Origin: Rhizobiaceae bacterium
GTDB lineage: Bacteria > Pseudomonadota > Alphaproteobacteria > Rhizobiales > Rhizobiaceae
Direction: 5' to 3'
DNA length: 64,000 nucleotides
Assembly: GCA_905339215.1 (NCBI GenBank)
Contig: CAJPFN010000038.1
Span: 1 to 64,000 of the forward strand
Shown here piece after piece: positions 1-7,930 of this stretch. A program made the translations under genes and the position numbers. Below the pieces are notes generated by a model. The model was given only the letters and a program-made list of their open reading frames with translations, was not told the DNA's origin and searched no databases. Within the stretch, counting starts at the first letter, position 1. Each line of letters opens with the position of its first letter.

Positions 1-148
1 GGCCACCCACATCCTCGCCTTCGAAGGCGACAGCCACGTCGAGTGGTTCGAGGGCAATTTCGAGGACTACGAGCAGGACAAGATCCGCCGCCTCGGCCCC
101 GATTCGGTCAACCCGAAGCGGGTGACCTACAAGCGGCTGACGCGGTAG
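1..148 (+). CDS. ettA: EttA ABC-F ATPase, C-terminal end (partial)
   Basis: Only the last 49 codons are in the window; the gene enters from the left in the frame starting at base 2 and stops at TAG 146-148. The peptide (ATHILAFEGDSHVEWFEGNF, then EDYEQDKIRRLG and PKRVTYKRLTR) matches the C-terminus of EttA, the energy-dependent translational throttle, a soluble ABC-F ATPase that binds the ribosomal E site according to cellular energy. The catalytic ABC domains lie outside the window. The last 40 or so codons have a degenerate relative at 761-878, beyond the toxin-antitoxin pair. Confidence 0.9.
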   Translation, partial: ATHILAFEGDSHVEWFEGNFEDYEQDKIRRLGPDSVNPKRVTYKRLTR

Positions 149-175
149 CCGTTCCTGTTTCTTGTCGGAAGGCGG

Positions 176-201
176 CCTTTGCTATACATGTATAGCAAAG
201 G
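176..201. promoter_or_regulatory. perfect 26-base palindrome over the relBE ribosome site
   Basis: The left arm CCTTTGCTATACA is followed directly by its exact reverse complement TGTATAGCAAAGG, with no spacer. The right arm contains part of the Shine-Dalgarno sequence AAAGGAG (197-203) of the antitoxin gene that starts at 212. Ribbon-helix-helix antitoxins usually repress their own operon by binding such palindromes, so this is the likely autoregulatory operator. As RNA it could also fold and hide the ribosome site. Confidence 0.8.
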
Positions 202-211
202 AGTTCCCGCC

Positions 212-445
212 ATGCTTGCGCTGAGACTGCCACCGGATATCGAAAAGCGACTCGACGATCTGGCCCGCAAGACGGGCCGGACGAAGAGCTTCTACGCCCG
301 CGAAGCGATCCTCGAATACCTCGCCGACATGGAGGACGCCTACCTCGCGGAACAGCGCATGCGCGACAATCCGGAATTCGTTGAGTTCGAGGATGTGCTG
401 CGCAATTTGGACATTGATCTCGACGCGTCGTCCGACCGGGTTTGA
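212..445 (+). CDS. relB: RelB/ribbon-helix-helix antitoxin
   Basis: Seventy-seven residues. The N-terminus (LALRLPPDIEKRLDDLARKT, then GRTKSFYAREAILEYL) is a typical ribbon-helix-helix DNA-binding domain of the RelB/TraY-like antitoxin group: a beta strand followed by two helices. The acidic C-terminal half (residues about 45-77) would wrap and neutralise the toxin. ATG 212 is chosen because AAAGGAG sits at 197-203; an in-frame TTG at 179 would place the start inside the operator palindrome. The toxin gene starts 3 bases after the stop, so the two genes form one operon. Confidence 0.88.
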   Translation: MLALRLPPDIEKRLDDLARKTGRTKSFYAREAILEYLADMEDAYLAEQRMRDNPEFVEFEDVLRNLDIDLDASSDRV

Positions 446-448
446 TCC

Positions 449-715
449 ATGCCTTGGCGGGTCCGTTTCGAAAAGCGCGCCGAGAAGGACCTGAAGCGCC
501 TCGGAGCCGCGGACCGCGAAAGGATCGCCCGCTTCATCCGCGACCGCATTGTCGACCGCGCCGATCCCCGCGAGATCGGCGAGGCGCTCGCCGGCCCGCT
601 CTCGGGCTTATGGAAGTATCGGGTCGGCGACTTCCGCAACGTCGCCGCTATCGAGGATGAAGTCGTCACGGTCGTCGTCGTGCGTATCGGCAATCGCCGC
701 GATGTGTATCGGTGA
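449..715 (+). CDS. relE: RelE-family mRNA interferase toxin
   Basis: Eighty-eight residues, usual length for RelE/ParE-fold toxins. The N-terminus (WRVRFEKRAEKDLKRL) and the core (GLWKYRVGDFRNVAAIEDE) through to the end (VVVVRIGNRRDVYR) match the RelE branch, which cleaves mRNA at the ribosomal A site. The conserved YRVGDFR strand and the terminal RRDVY with basic and tyrosine residues are present, so the toxin looks intact. It is 3 bases downstream of the antitoxin. Membership of the RelE rather than ParE (gyrase) branch rests on this motif pattern only. Confidence 0.88.
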   Translation: MPWRVRFEKRAEKDLKRLGAADRERIARFIRDRIVDRADPREIGEALAGPLSGLWKYRVGDFRNVAAIEDEVVTVVVVRIGNRRDVYR

Positions 716-760
716 GGGCGGGCCGGACGACTGGTATTCTCCATGCACTTCCCCTCCGCG

Positions 761-878
761 GGCTACAGCGGCATCGAATCATCCGAAGGCAGTTTCGAAG
801 GCGAGGGGAAGGACAATGATCGTCGCCTCGGCCCCGACGCGATCAAACCCGGCGGATTGCCTAAAGGCGGCTGACTCA
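761..878 (+). pseudogene. decayed second copy of the ettA 3' end
   Basis: Read from base 761 the frame gives GYSGIESSEGSFEGEG, then KDNDRRLGPDAIKPGG, before a stop. This aligns codon by codon with the EttA C-terminus at 17-148 (GDSHVEWFEGNF, DKIRRLGPDSVNP). The nucleotide match is strongest over CGCCTCGGCCCCGA and continues through the old stop region. There is no start codon or upstream domain, so it is a remnant. Its position straight after relBE suggests that the toxin-antitoxin pair arrived at the ettA 3' end and displaced or duplicated it. Confidence 0.7.
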
Positions 879-888
879 GTAGGGCGCC

Positions 889-945
889 TTTCCTTCCCCC
901 TTGCGGGGGAAGGTGGCGGCGAAGCGGCCGGATGACGGGTGCTCG
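889..945 (+). repeat. palindromic repeat element, copy 1
   Basis: A hairpin TTCCCCCTTGCGGGGGAA (894-911) is followed by GGTGGCGGCGAAGCGGCCGG. The same arrangement, hairpin then GGTGGCCGCGAAGCGGCCGG, is at 2051-2110, and related copies lie at 26016-26044 and 27729-27793. This copy loses similarity after about 940. The rest of 946-1100 holds nothing I recognise. Confidence 0.75.
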
Positions 946-1114
946 ATGGAGCGCGACCTCCGCAGCGGGGAACAAAGGCCGCCCCGCCGCCGCCCGCTTG
1001 AAAATATTCCCTCGTCGTTTCAACCCCTTGACCGACTCCCGCGGGAAATCCGTATCATTTCTATCCCCCTCCCTTCGCCATGCATGACGATTCCGCCCTG
1101 GAAAGGAGGCGGCG

Positions 1115-1960
1115 ATGGCGGTGGACTGGAACTGTGTGATCGAGCATAACCGCGACGCGCTGAAGCGCATCCTCGCCATGATGGTGGCCATGGTCGCCGC
1201 CGTCACGGGGGAAGTCGTCACCGGGGAGGCGGCCCGCCCGACGCTGCCGCGCCATCTCTACCGCGCGGTGCTCGCCATCCTGCACCCGGCCGAATCGGCG
1301 GCGCGGCGGCTGATCGTGGTCGCCGCGCGCGGGCTCAGCCTGCCGCCGCCGCGCCTTAAACCCTCCGCGCAGACGCCGAAACGCAAGCCGAGCCCGACCG
1401 CGATCGTCTTCCCCCACGGCGCGCGGTTCGCCCCGTCGCCGCCCCGCGCCGTCCCGGCCCGCATCTGCCTGCCGCTGTTCGACACGCTGCGTCCGCCGGC
1501 ACGGCGTCTGCGCAGCGTCCCGGCGAGCGTCGCGCCGCGTATCTCGGTGCCGGGCCTCACCGTCCTCCACCGCCTGCCGCCGACGCCGACGCCGTTCGAC
1601 CCCATCGACGCGACACGGCTGAATCTCCGCCTCGCAGCGCTTGCCGCCGTGCTCGACGACCTGCCGAAAGAGGCGCTGCGCTTCGCCCACTGGCGTGCCC
1701 GGCGCGACGCCCGGCTCAGCGCCATGCTCGAAGGACGGACACAGGAACCCGGTCTGCACCCGGATCCGCACCCCTCCCGTCATTCCGACGGTCGCCGCCC
1801 CGGCACTCGGCCCGCCGCCGTCCGTATCGGCCGCCTGTCGCCGCTGCGTCCCGGCCGCGCGCCCGGTTCCCGCCGCCGGGAAAGGCACGAGGTGCACCAG
1901 ATCCTCGCCGACCTGCAGCATTTCGCCCTGGAAGTGCTGGAAGCGCCGGACACGTCATGA
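1115..1960 (+). CDS. hypothetical protein, proline/arginine-rich
   Basis: A 281-residue protein I do not recognise by function. The start is well supported: AAAGGAGG lies about 6 bases before ATG 1115. Residues 1-40 form an amphipathic to hydrophobic helix ([17 protein letters not shown]) that could touch the membrane. The middle is rich in Pro and Arg, with many PP and RR pairs, and looks disordered. The C-terminus ([20 protein letters not shown]) is a predicted helix. No catalytic motif or signal peptidase site is visible. It stands alone between two palindromic repeat copies. Codon use fits the window, which favours a real gene. Confidence 0.6.
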   Translation: MAVDWNCVIEHNRDALKRILAMMVAMVAAVTGEVVTGEAARPTLPRHLYRAVLAILHPAESAARRLIVVAARGLSLPPPRLKPSAQTPKRKPSPTAIVFPHGARFAPSPPRAVPARICLPLFDTLRPPARRLRSVPASVAPRISVPGLTVLHRLPPTPTPFDPIDATRLNLRLAALAAVLDDLPKEALRFAHWRARRDARLSAMLEGRTQEPGLHPDPHPSRHSDGRRPGTRPAAVRIGRLSPLRPGRAPGSRRRERHEVHQILADLQHFALEVLEAPDTS

Positions 1961-2050
1961 GAGCCGGCCTGCCGACATTCACGGATTCCGCGAACCCGCA
2001 ATGCCCTCCCAGGCACGATCGCGCTTGTCTGCGAAGACGGGCGCCGGGGT

Positions 2051-2110
2051 TTCCCTCCCCTTCAGGGGAGGGTGGCCGCGAAGCGGCCGGGTGGGGCGCT
2101 GTCCCGCCGG
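2051..2110 (+). repeat. palindromic repeat element, copy 2
   Basis: The hairpin CCCTCCCCTTCAGGGGAGGG is followed by TGGCCGCGAAGCGGCCGG and GTGGGGCGCTGTCCCGCC. It is the fullest copy of the family in the window. It lies in the 248-base gap before the methyltransferase gene. The rest of that gap shows no other structure. Confidence 0.78.
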
Positions 2111-2208
2111 CATCTCCGGTCGTTGAAGAAGGCGCTCCACCTTACCCCCTCTGGCCTTCGCCGCGCCGCGGTGGCATGGAGGCGCCGGAAACCAACGAGG
2201 AGCCGCCC

Positions 2209-2988
2209 GTGACCGCAACCCGCCCCGACTGGTCCGCCGCGCAGTATCTCAAGTTCGAGGACGAGCGCACGCGGCCGGCTCGCGACCTCCTCGCCCGAAT
2301 CCCGCTCGACAGACCGCGCCGCGTCGTCGACGCCGGCTGCGGCCCGGGCAATTCGACCGAACTCCTCGTCGAGCGCTGGCCGGATGCCGAGGTCAGCGGT
2401 TTCGACACCTCTCCCGACATGATCGACAAGGCAAGCAAGCGCCTGCCGCGCGTCCGCTTCGATCTCGCCGACGCGGCCTCCTGGCAGCCGGCCGAGCCGG
2501 TCGACGTGATCTTCGCCAACGCAGTCTTCCAGTGGCTGCCCGAGCACCCGGCGCTGCTCGCCCGGCTGATGGATTGCCTCGTCCCCGGCGGCGCGCTCGC
2601 CGTGCAGATGCCCGACAACCTCGCCGAGCCGACGCACCGGGCGATGAGCGAGGTCGCCGCCGCCATGCCGTTTGCGGCAAAGATCGCTGGCGCGGCGCGC
2701 GAACCGCTGCCGCCGGTGCGCCACTATTACGACATGCTCAAGCCGAAGGCCGCACGCCTCGACATCTGGCACACGATCTACAACCACCCGCTTGCCGGTT
2801 CCGACGCGATCGTCGAATGGCTGATGTCGACCGGGCTGAAGCCCTTCCTCGACCCGCTGGACGATGCCGAGAAGGCGGAGTTCCTCGCCGGCTACCGGGC
2901 GAGGATCGCCGCCGCCCACCCGCCCGCTGCCGACGGCACGGTGCTGCTGCGCTTCCCGCGCCTCTTCCTCGTCGCGGTGCGCGGCTGA
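2209..2988 (+). CDS. tam: trans-aconitate 2-methyltransferase (Tam-like)
   Basis: 259 residues from GTG 2209, close to the usual 250-260 of Tam. A class I SAM-dependent methyltransferase: motif [16 protein letters not shown] (residues about 39-53), acidic loop [13 protein letters not shown], and [12 protein letters not shown], a signature of the trans-aconitate branch. It would methylate trans-aconitate with S-adenosylmethionine, removing an inhibitor of aconitase, in the cytoplasm. The open frame extends back to 1957, but that part runs through the palindromic repeat and is probably not translated. GTG 2209 is preceded by GAGGAG at 2198-2203. Confidence 0.85.
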   Translation: MTATRPDWSAAQYLKFEDERTRPARDLLARIPLDRPRRVVDAGCGPGNSTELLVERWPDAEVSGFDTSPDMIDKASKRLPRVRFDLADAASWQPAEPVDVIFANAVFQWLPEHPALLARLMDCLVPGGALAVQMPDNLAEPTHRAMSEVAAAMPFAAKIAGAAREPLPPVRHYYDMLKPKAARLDIWHTIYNHPLAGSDAIVEWLMSTGLKPFLDPLDDAEKAEFLAGYRARIAAAHPPAADGTVLLRFPRLFLVAVRG

Positions 2989-3077
2989 TGGCGGAAGAAG
3001 CGCGCTCCCGCCTTGACGACGGCGCCGCGAGCGTGCGCTATGCGCGGCGTCCGGCATGCCTCCCGAAAGGACACTCC

Positions 3078-3416
3078 ATGACCCTCCCCAGAACGCTGTC
3101 GCTCGGCGCCGCGTTTCTCGCCGCGGCGACGGCCGCAGCCGTGCTTCCCGCCCAGGCGAAGAAGGCGCGCTGCTTCACCACCGACGACGGCTATTTCCAG
3201 TGCGATTTCACCGCGCTCGACAAGCGCGGCTCGTTCCGCATCGAAGCGCGCGGCTATCCGGCCTACACGCTGGAGATCGACCAGCCCGGCTTTGCCTACG
3301 GGTATGTCGAGATCGGCGGCCGCTCGATCAGCCTTCCCGGCCAGTACGTGCGCTCCAGCGACGATCCGGCCTGCTGGTCCAATCCCGAGACGAACACGAA
3401 GATTTGCGCCTGGTGA
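3078..3416 (+). CDS. small exported protein of unknown function
   Basis: 112 residues. Residues 1-27 form a clear Sec signal peptide (positive start, hydrophobic core LSLGAAFLAAATAAAVL, cleavage after AQA). The mature part has four cysteines (CFTTDDGYFQC near the N-terminus, DPACW and KICAW near the C-terminus), so two disulphides are possible in the periplasm. ATG 3078 follows GAAAGGACACTCC. I recognise no domain. It is 89 bases after tam and in the same direction. Confidence 0.72.
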   Translation: MTLPRTLSLGAAFLAAATAAAVLPAQAKKARCFTTDDGYFQCDFTALDKRGSFRIEARGYPAYTLEIDQPGFAYGYVEIGGRSISLPGQYVRSSDDPACWSNPETNTKICAW

Positions 3417-3513
3417 ACCTCCCCTCGGCGTTAAACCGGCTTAAACGGCTCGGACGCGACGATTGCGGGCGGTTGCCCGCGCCGGCTCGCGCCGCCCGAC
3501 GGAAAAGAACACA

Positions 3514-4635
3514 ATGAAGCGTGTCATCATCAGCGGCATCGGCGTCGACATCCCCGAAGCCGTCATCAGCAACGAGCAGCTCGTCGAGAGCTTCAACGCA
3601 TGGGTCGACAAGGAGAACGCCCGGCGCGAAGCGGCGGGCGAGCCGCCGCTGCAGAAGTCGGATACCGGCTTCATTGAGCACGCTTCCGGCGTGAAGAGCC
3701 GGCACATGCTCTTTCCCGACGGCGTCCTCGATCCGGAGCGGATGACGCCGCGCATCCCGCCGCGCGCCGACGAGGAGCTGTCGGTGATGGCCGAGTTCGG
3801 CGTCGCCGCGGCCAGGCGGGCGCTGGACGACGCGGGCCTGGGGCCGGACGACGTCGACATGGTGATCTGCGCGGCCTCGCATCACCAGCGTCCCTATCCG
3901 GCGATCGCCATCGAGATCCAGAACGCGCTCGGCATGAGCGGGGCGGGCTTCGACATGGGGCTCGGCTGCTCGTCGGCAGCCGCCGGCCTGCACGTCGCCT
4001 ACAACCTCGTGCGCACCGGGGCGCAGAAGCGCGTGCTGGTCGTCACGCCGGAGATCATCACCGCGCATTTGAACTTCCGCGACCGGCAGACGCATTTCAT
4101 CTTCGGCGACGCCGCGAGCGCTGTCATCCTCGAGCCGATCGCGGACGGCGAGACGCGGCCCGGCCGCTTCGAGATCGTCGACACGCGCAGCTGGACGCAG
4201 TTCTCCAACAACATCCGCACCAATTTCGGCTTCCTGCTCCGCGCCGGCCAGGAGGACACTTCCGTCGTCGAGATGGAAGGCAACATGATTAAGCAGGTCG
4301 GCAACAAGGTGTTCAAGGAAGTCACCGTCGCCGGCCACCGCTTCATCGTCGAGTTTCTCTCCGACCACGGGCTGACGCCCGAGGGCGTGCGCCGCTACTG
4401 GCTGCACCAGGCCAATGCGCGCATGAATGCCATGATCCTGAAGCTCGCCTTCGGCCACGAGGTCGGCCACGACCGCGCCCCGATGGTTCTGGAACGGCTC
4501 GGCAATACCGCGGCTGCCGGCTCCATCGTGGCGCTAAAGGAGAACCACGAGGACATGAAGCCCGGCGACTACGGCCTGCTCTGCGCCTTCGGCGCCGGCT
4601 ATTCGATCGGCAGCGCGCTGCTGCGCATGATGTAG
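3514..4635 (+). CDS. beta-ketoacyl-ACP synthase III-like enzyme
   Basis: 373 residues, longer than housekeeping FabH (about 320). The thiolase-fold catalytic triad is visible: Cys152 in DMGLGCSSAAAG, His298 in YWLHQANARMN and Asn331 in ERLGNTAAAGS. The family condenses an acyl-CoA or acyl-ACP starter with malonyl-ACP. The extra length is an N-terminal insertion (about residues 30-85). The usual fatty-acid genes (plsX, fabD) are not beside it, so it is probably a specialised paralogue rather than the primary FabH. The MOSC gene follows 8 bases after its stop, suggesting co-transcription. Confidence 0.85.
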   Translation: MKRVIISGIGVDIPEAVISNEQLVESFNAWVDKENARREAAGEPPLQKSDTGFIEHASGVKSRHMLFPDGVLDPERMTPRIPPRADEELSVMAEFGVAAARRALDDAGLGPDDVDMVICAASHHQRPYPAIAIEIQNALGMSGAGFDMGLGCSSAAAGLHVAYNLVRTGAQKRVLVVTPEIITAHLNFRDRQTHFIFGDAASAVILEPIADGETRPGRFEIVDTRSWTQFSNNIRTNFGFLLRAGQEDTSVVEMEGNMIKQVGNKVFKEVTVAGHRFIVEFLSDHGLTPEGVRRYWLHQANARMNAMILKLAFGHEVGHDRAPMVLERLGNTAAAGSIVALKENHEDMKPGDYGLLCAFGAGYSIGSALLRMM

Positions 4636-4643
4636 GGGCATCG

Positions 4644-5255
4644 ATGTCCGGCACCGCAATCGCCGCCGAAACCGACATCGTCCCGGCGAAGAAGCTGCTC
4701 GCCACCGTCGATGCCGTGCTGACGGCTACCGGCGCCGACTTCGTCACGCAGGCGGTCGACGCCCTCGACCTCGGCTTCGACGGCATCCTCGGCGATTTCC
4801 ACGGCGGCTCGACCAGACGGTCGGGCGGCCGCGAGCCCTGGTATCCGCGCGGCACCGAGATGCGCAACGAGCGCCAGCTCTCCATCGTCGCCGCGGACGA
4901 ATTGGCAGCGATCGCCGCCGCCATGGGCATTGCCCGCGTCGAGCCGGAGTGGATCGGCGCCAATCTGGTGCTCGGCGGCGTGCCGCGGCTCTCCATGTTG
5001 CCCGCCGGCACCATGCTCTTCTTCGCCGGCGGGGTGACGCTCAAGGTCGATGGCCAGAACGCGCCATGCCGTCTCGCCGGCCGTTCGGTGGCCCGGAACT
5101 CAGGCATGGAAGACGTCGACGCCGGCGCGCTGCTCTTCCCGAAGCATGGACGACGCCTGCGCGGCCTCGTCGCCTGGGTGGAGAAACCCGGCCGCGTCGC
5201 GCGCGGCGAGCAGGTTTCGGTGCGCATCCCCGAACAGTGGATCTACCGCGCCTGA
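4644..5255 (+). CDS. MOSC domain-containing protein
   Basis: 203 residues. Residues about 65-195 form a MOSC domain (the fold of the molybdenum cofactor sulfurase C-terminus), with RNERQLSIVAADELAAIA, WIGANLVLGG, SMLPAGTMLFF and VDGQNAPCRLAGR; the Cys in the last motif is the conserved one expected to carry a sulphide or persulphide. The family moves sulphur or acts with molybdenum cofactor enzymes such as YiiM. The substrate cannot be told from sequence. It follows the ketosynthase by 8 bases. No signal peptide is present. Confidence 0.82.
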   Translation: MSGTAIAAETDIVPAKKLLATVDAVLTATGADFVTQAVDALDLGFDGILGDFHGGSTRRSGGREPWYPRGTEMRNERQLSIVAADELAAIAAAMGIARVEPEWIGANLVLGGVPRLSMLPAGTMLFFAGGVTLKVDGQNAPCRLAGRSVARNSGMEDVDAGALLFPKHGRRLRGLVAWVEKPGRVARGEQVSVRIPEQWIYRA

Positions 5256-5276
5256 ATCCGCAGCGCCCGCCGCGAC

Positions 5277-6908
5277 CTACTGAGCGTAGAGGTTGGTTAT
5301 CGGCTTCGCCGCCTGCGGCGACGGTTGCGGCGTTTCCGCCGCCTCGACGAGGATCTCGATGTAGCGCTGCGCGACGACGCGCATCGGCGATCCGCTTTCG
5401 AACTCGAGGAATTTGCGATAGGCGGCGATCGCCTCGGCCTTGTTGCCAAGAATGCGGTGGCTGTCGCCGATCGACATGTAGGCGTCGGCATAAGCCGGGT
5501 CGAGGCGCAACGCCTCGGCGAGCGAGGCGAGCGCTTCCCCGTGGCGGCCGAGCGCCTGTAGCGCGCGGGCATACTCGTATCGGTACTCGGCACTTGCCGG
5601 CTCCAGTGACACGGCGCGGGCATAACTCGCCAGCGCTCCGTCCCATTCCGTGAGGATCGCCTGGATGCGGCCATAGGAGGCCTGTGCGTCGGCGTCCTCC
5701 GGCGCGTAGTCGGCGGCGGCGCGGTAGATCTTGGCCGCGGACGTGTAGTCGTCGTTGCCCACGTACATGGCGCCGAGCTCGGCGAAGGCGGGGAGATGGC
5801 CGGGATCGAGCTCCAGCGCTCGCTCGAGCAGCTTCACCGCTTCGGCGGTATTGCCCGCCGCCATCTCGAGCCGTCCGGCCTTGGAGAAGTAGCGCGGCGA
5901 CTGCGGATCGAGCTCGGCGGCCTCGAGGAGCAGGCGCACGGCGTCGGCGCGGTTTCCCTCGGCCGCGGCGATATCGGCGAAGCCTTCGGCTGCGCGCACG
6001 TTTCTCGGATCGCGGCGGCGGATGGCTTCGAACTGGGATTTCGCTCCCGCCAGATCCTTCTTGCGGATCAGGGTGTTGCCGAGATTCGCGCGGGCGACGG
6101 CGAAGGTCGGGTCGAGTGCGATCGCGGCGTTGAATTCGACCATCGCGGCGTCGTCTTCGCCGGCGTCCGAACGGATGCGGCCGATCAGGTTGTGCGCCCA
6201 TTTCGCATCCGGATGATGCGAGCGGATCATGCGCCGGGCGAGCACGGTCGCCTTGAAGGGCTCATCCTGCGAAGCCGCCGCAATGGCGACGAAAGGGTCG
6301 AGCACGGAGAGCACGCCTGCCGCGGCCTCGGCGAAATAGTCGCGGTCGGGTCGTTGGCCGACCGGACCGAGATCGATCACGTCGATGCCGTCACGGATGA
6401 CGCGCAGCCTGAGGCGCATGCCTTCGCGGGCGCAGGCAGCGTCGCTACAGACGAACTCGCCGGATATCCGCGTTTCGTAGGCGTTGAACAGGCGGCGCAC
6501 GTGGAAGACCAGCGATTCGATGGAGAAGCCGGAGTCGGGGAAGGAAAACTCGACCTGGCGCGAATCCGGAATGGCAGAGATCTGCTCCTTCGAAGTGCGC
6601 GCCTTGGCGGCGACGTCGCGCAAGCCGTCCCAGATCCTGCTCGCGGCGACTTCCGGAGTAAGGCCCTGAAGCGAAAGGGTTTCCGGAACCGCGATCGGTT
6701 CGATGATCACCTGGTCGCGTTTGAACTGGCCGAACAGGAGCGGCACGATCACGACAACAGCGACGAGGAACAGGGCATTGATGACCACGGTGCGGGCCGT
6801 CGTCGTCCACTGCTCGAGCCGGGGCAGGTCTAAAGTCTCGCGCAGGCGCGCCCATAGCGAGCCTGCCGGCTGCGATGCCTCTTCTGTCTTCCGACGCTGG
6901 CGCGCCAT
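5277..6908 (-). CDS. membrane-anchored TPR-repeat protein
   Basis: 543 residues from ATG 6908; the open frame reaches back to 7040, but MARQRRK is the natural basic start before the membrane segment. One transmembrane helix (TVVINALFLVAVVVIVPLLF, about residues 40-60) anchors the protein. Residues about 65-230 are a region I do not recognise (Cys pair CSDAACA). From about 250 to 525 there are eight or so tetratricopeptide repeats, for example AVARANLGNTLIRKKD, AEAVKLLERALELDPGH and AYADAYMSIGDSHRILG. TPR arrays bind other proteins. The partner is unknown. It is convergent with the MOSC gene. Confidence 0.75.
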   Translation of the reverse strand: MARQRRKTEEASQPAGSLWARLRETLDLPRLEQWTTTARTVVINALFLVAVVVIVPLLFGQFKRDQVIIEPIAVPETLSLQGLTPEVAASRIWDGLRDVAAKARTSKEQISAIPDSRQVEFSFPDSGFSIESLVFHVRRLFNAYETRISGEFVCSDAACAREGMRLRLRVIRDGIDVIDLGPVGQRPDRDYFAEAAAGVLSVLDPFVAIAAASQDEPFKATVLARRMIRSHHPDAKWAHNLIGRIRSDAGEDDAAMVEFNAAIALDPTFAVARANLGNTLIRKKDLAGAKSQFEAIRRRDPRNVRAAEGFADIAAAEGNRADAVRLLLEAAELDPQSPRYFSKAGRLEMAAGNTAEAVKLLERALELDPGHLPAFAELGAMYVGNDDYTSAAKIYRAAADYAPEDADAQASYGRIQAILTEWDGALASYARAVSLEPASAEYRYEYARALQALGRHGEALASLAEALRLDPAYADAYMSIGDSHRILGNKAEAIAAYRKFLEFESGSPMRVVAQRYIEILVEAAETPQPSPQAAKPITNLYAQ

Positions 6909-6985
6909 CCGCAACGCCTCCCACCCGTATCGCGCGAAACTACCAGATGTTGCGGCTTTTATAAGGAGGGGGCCTGCCAGCGGCC

Positions 6986-7297
6986 TCAATCCAGGTCGTC
7001 GGCTCCCAACAACCGGGTCGCCCGCCATTTCGTCAGCCATTCGTTGATCTGGTCGACGACGAAAAACCGAGCGGAATCACGGTCGTAGCCCTCGGCGAGC
7101 AGGCGGTCGTAGTCGCTGTGCTCATGGCGAACATGGGCGATGGTTGCCAACCACACCGCGATCGACGGCGGCAGGTCGCGCAAGTGCCTGGCCGAGGCCT
7201 CGGCGCGGATCTTTTCCGTGTCGGCAAACGGCGCCATGGGCAGCAGCAGGGTGAGCGCCTTGTCGATAGCGCGGCGACGGCCGGTCGAGGCGATCAT
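6986..7297 (-). CDS. DUF2293 protein
   Basis: 103 residues. The core (PPSIAVWLATIAHVRHEHSD, then YDRLLAEGYDRDSARFFV and INEWLTKWR) matches the DUF2293 family, whose role is unknown. The start ATG 7297 overlaps the stop of the upstream tRNA methyltransferase gene by four bases (ATGA), so translation is probably coupled. That coupling may hint at a role near tRNA or translation, which is inference only. Confidence 0.78.
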   Translation of the reverse strand: MIASTGRRRAIDKALTLLLPMAPFADTEKIRAEASARHLRDLPPSIAVWLATIAHVRHEHSDYDRLLAEGYDRDSARFFVVDQINEWLTKWRATRLLGADDLD

Positions 7298-7803
7298 CCG
7301 GGACCGTCCGCGGTCGGGCGCGTGGCGTCCGGGAAGGCGTCGATCGACGGCATGTAGGGCTTGATGTCGATGACCGGCGTGCCGTCGAGCACGTCGATGG
7401 CGTCGAGGGTGAGCGTGCCCCTGTCGCGGTCGAGTCCGACGAGGCGCGTGACGTGAAGGCCGACCGGATTGGGCCGTGCCGGGGAGCGCAGCGCGAAGAC
7501 GCCGCGCGCCGCGGCCGCGTGGCGCGGCTTCTGCACGATCAGGTCGCGCGGGCTGTGGTGCAGCCAGGTCAGGATGACGATGTGGCTGACCCCGTCGAGG
7601 CCTTCGAGGCCTCGACGGTAGGCCTCGTCGACGATCAGTTCGGCAGGCCGTCCGGCGGCGCGGGCCGCGCTCATGTTCTTGGGGCATTCCGCCCGGTCGG
7701 TCCATGGCGACCTTATACGGCCGATGAAGACCACGCGGCCGTCGCCGGCCCCGGCGCCGGGATTGCCGGCTAGTTTCACCTCGCCTTCGCGGGTCTCGAA
7801 CAT
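7294..7803 (-). CDS. trmO: tRNA m6t6A37 methyltransferase TrmO (TsaA family)
   Basis: 169 residues. The TsaA/TrmO fold is shown by VVFIGRIRSPWTDRAECPKN, IVILTWLHHSPRDL and ARPNPVGLHVTRLVGLD. TrmO adds a methyl group to N6-threonylcarbamoyladenosine at position 37 of some tRNAs, using S-adenosylmethionine. The chosen start ATG 7803 has GGGAG ten bases upstream; other in-frame starts exist at 7827 and 7896, the last almost reaching the operator at 7899-7918. It is divergent from the samR-metF operon, which makes the methyl donor's folate branch, and followed by the DUF2293 gene. Confidence 0.82.
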   Translation of the reverse strand: MFETREGEVKLAGNPGAGAGDGRVVFIGRIRSPWTDRAECPKNMSAARAAGRPAELIVDEAYRRGLEGLDGVSHIVILTWLHHSPRDLIVQKPRHAAAARGVFALRSPARPNPVGLHVTRLVGLDRDRGTLTLDAIDVLDGTPVIDIKPYMPSIDAFPDATRPTADGPG

Positions 7804-7898
7804 CGCGGTTGCTCCCATCGCGGGCATCGCTGTGACCGCCGCGCCGTTTTCTTGTCCGTCAGCGACATTCCGGCTTGCCAAATCGACGCGTCGCACAT

Positions 7899-7918
7899 AA
7901 AGATATGTTTATATCTTT
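7899..7918. promoter_or_regulatory. SamR-type operator between trmO and samR
   Basis: AAAGATAT, four bases GTTT, then ATATCTTT form a perfect inverted repeat 12 bases before the samR start codon. The flanking ACATAAAGATAT and TTTAT resemble the ATAAA-TTTAT palindrome I recall for SamR, an ArsR-methyltransferase regulator of methionine-cycle genes in alphaproteobacteria. The site would allow autorepression of samR-metF. Confidence 0.65.
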
Positions 7919-7930
7919 TTGGAGTTCGCG

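Noticed and set aside
3431-3444. TTAA-N6-TTAA before the ketosynthase gene, like a CtrA site
   Set aside because: CtrA sites use a seven-base spacer; six is not supported, and no other CtrA-like site is near.
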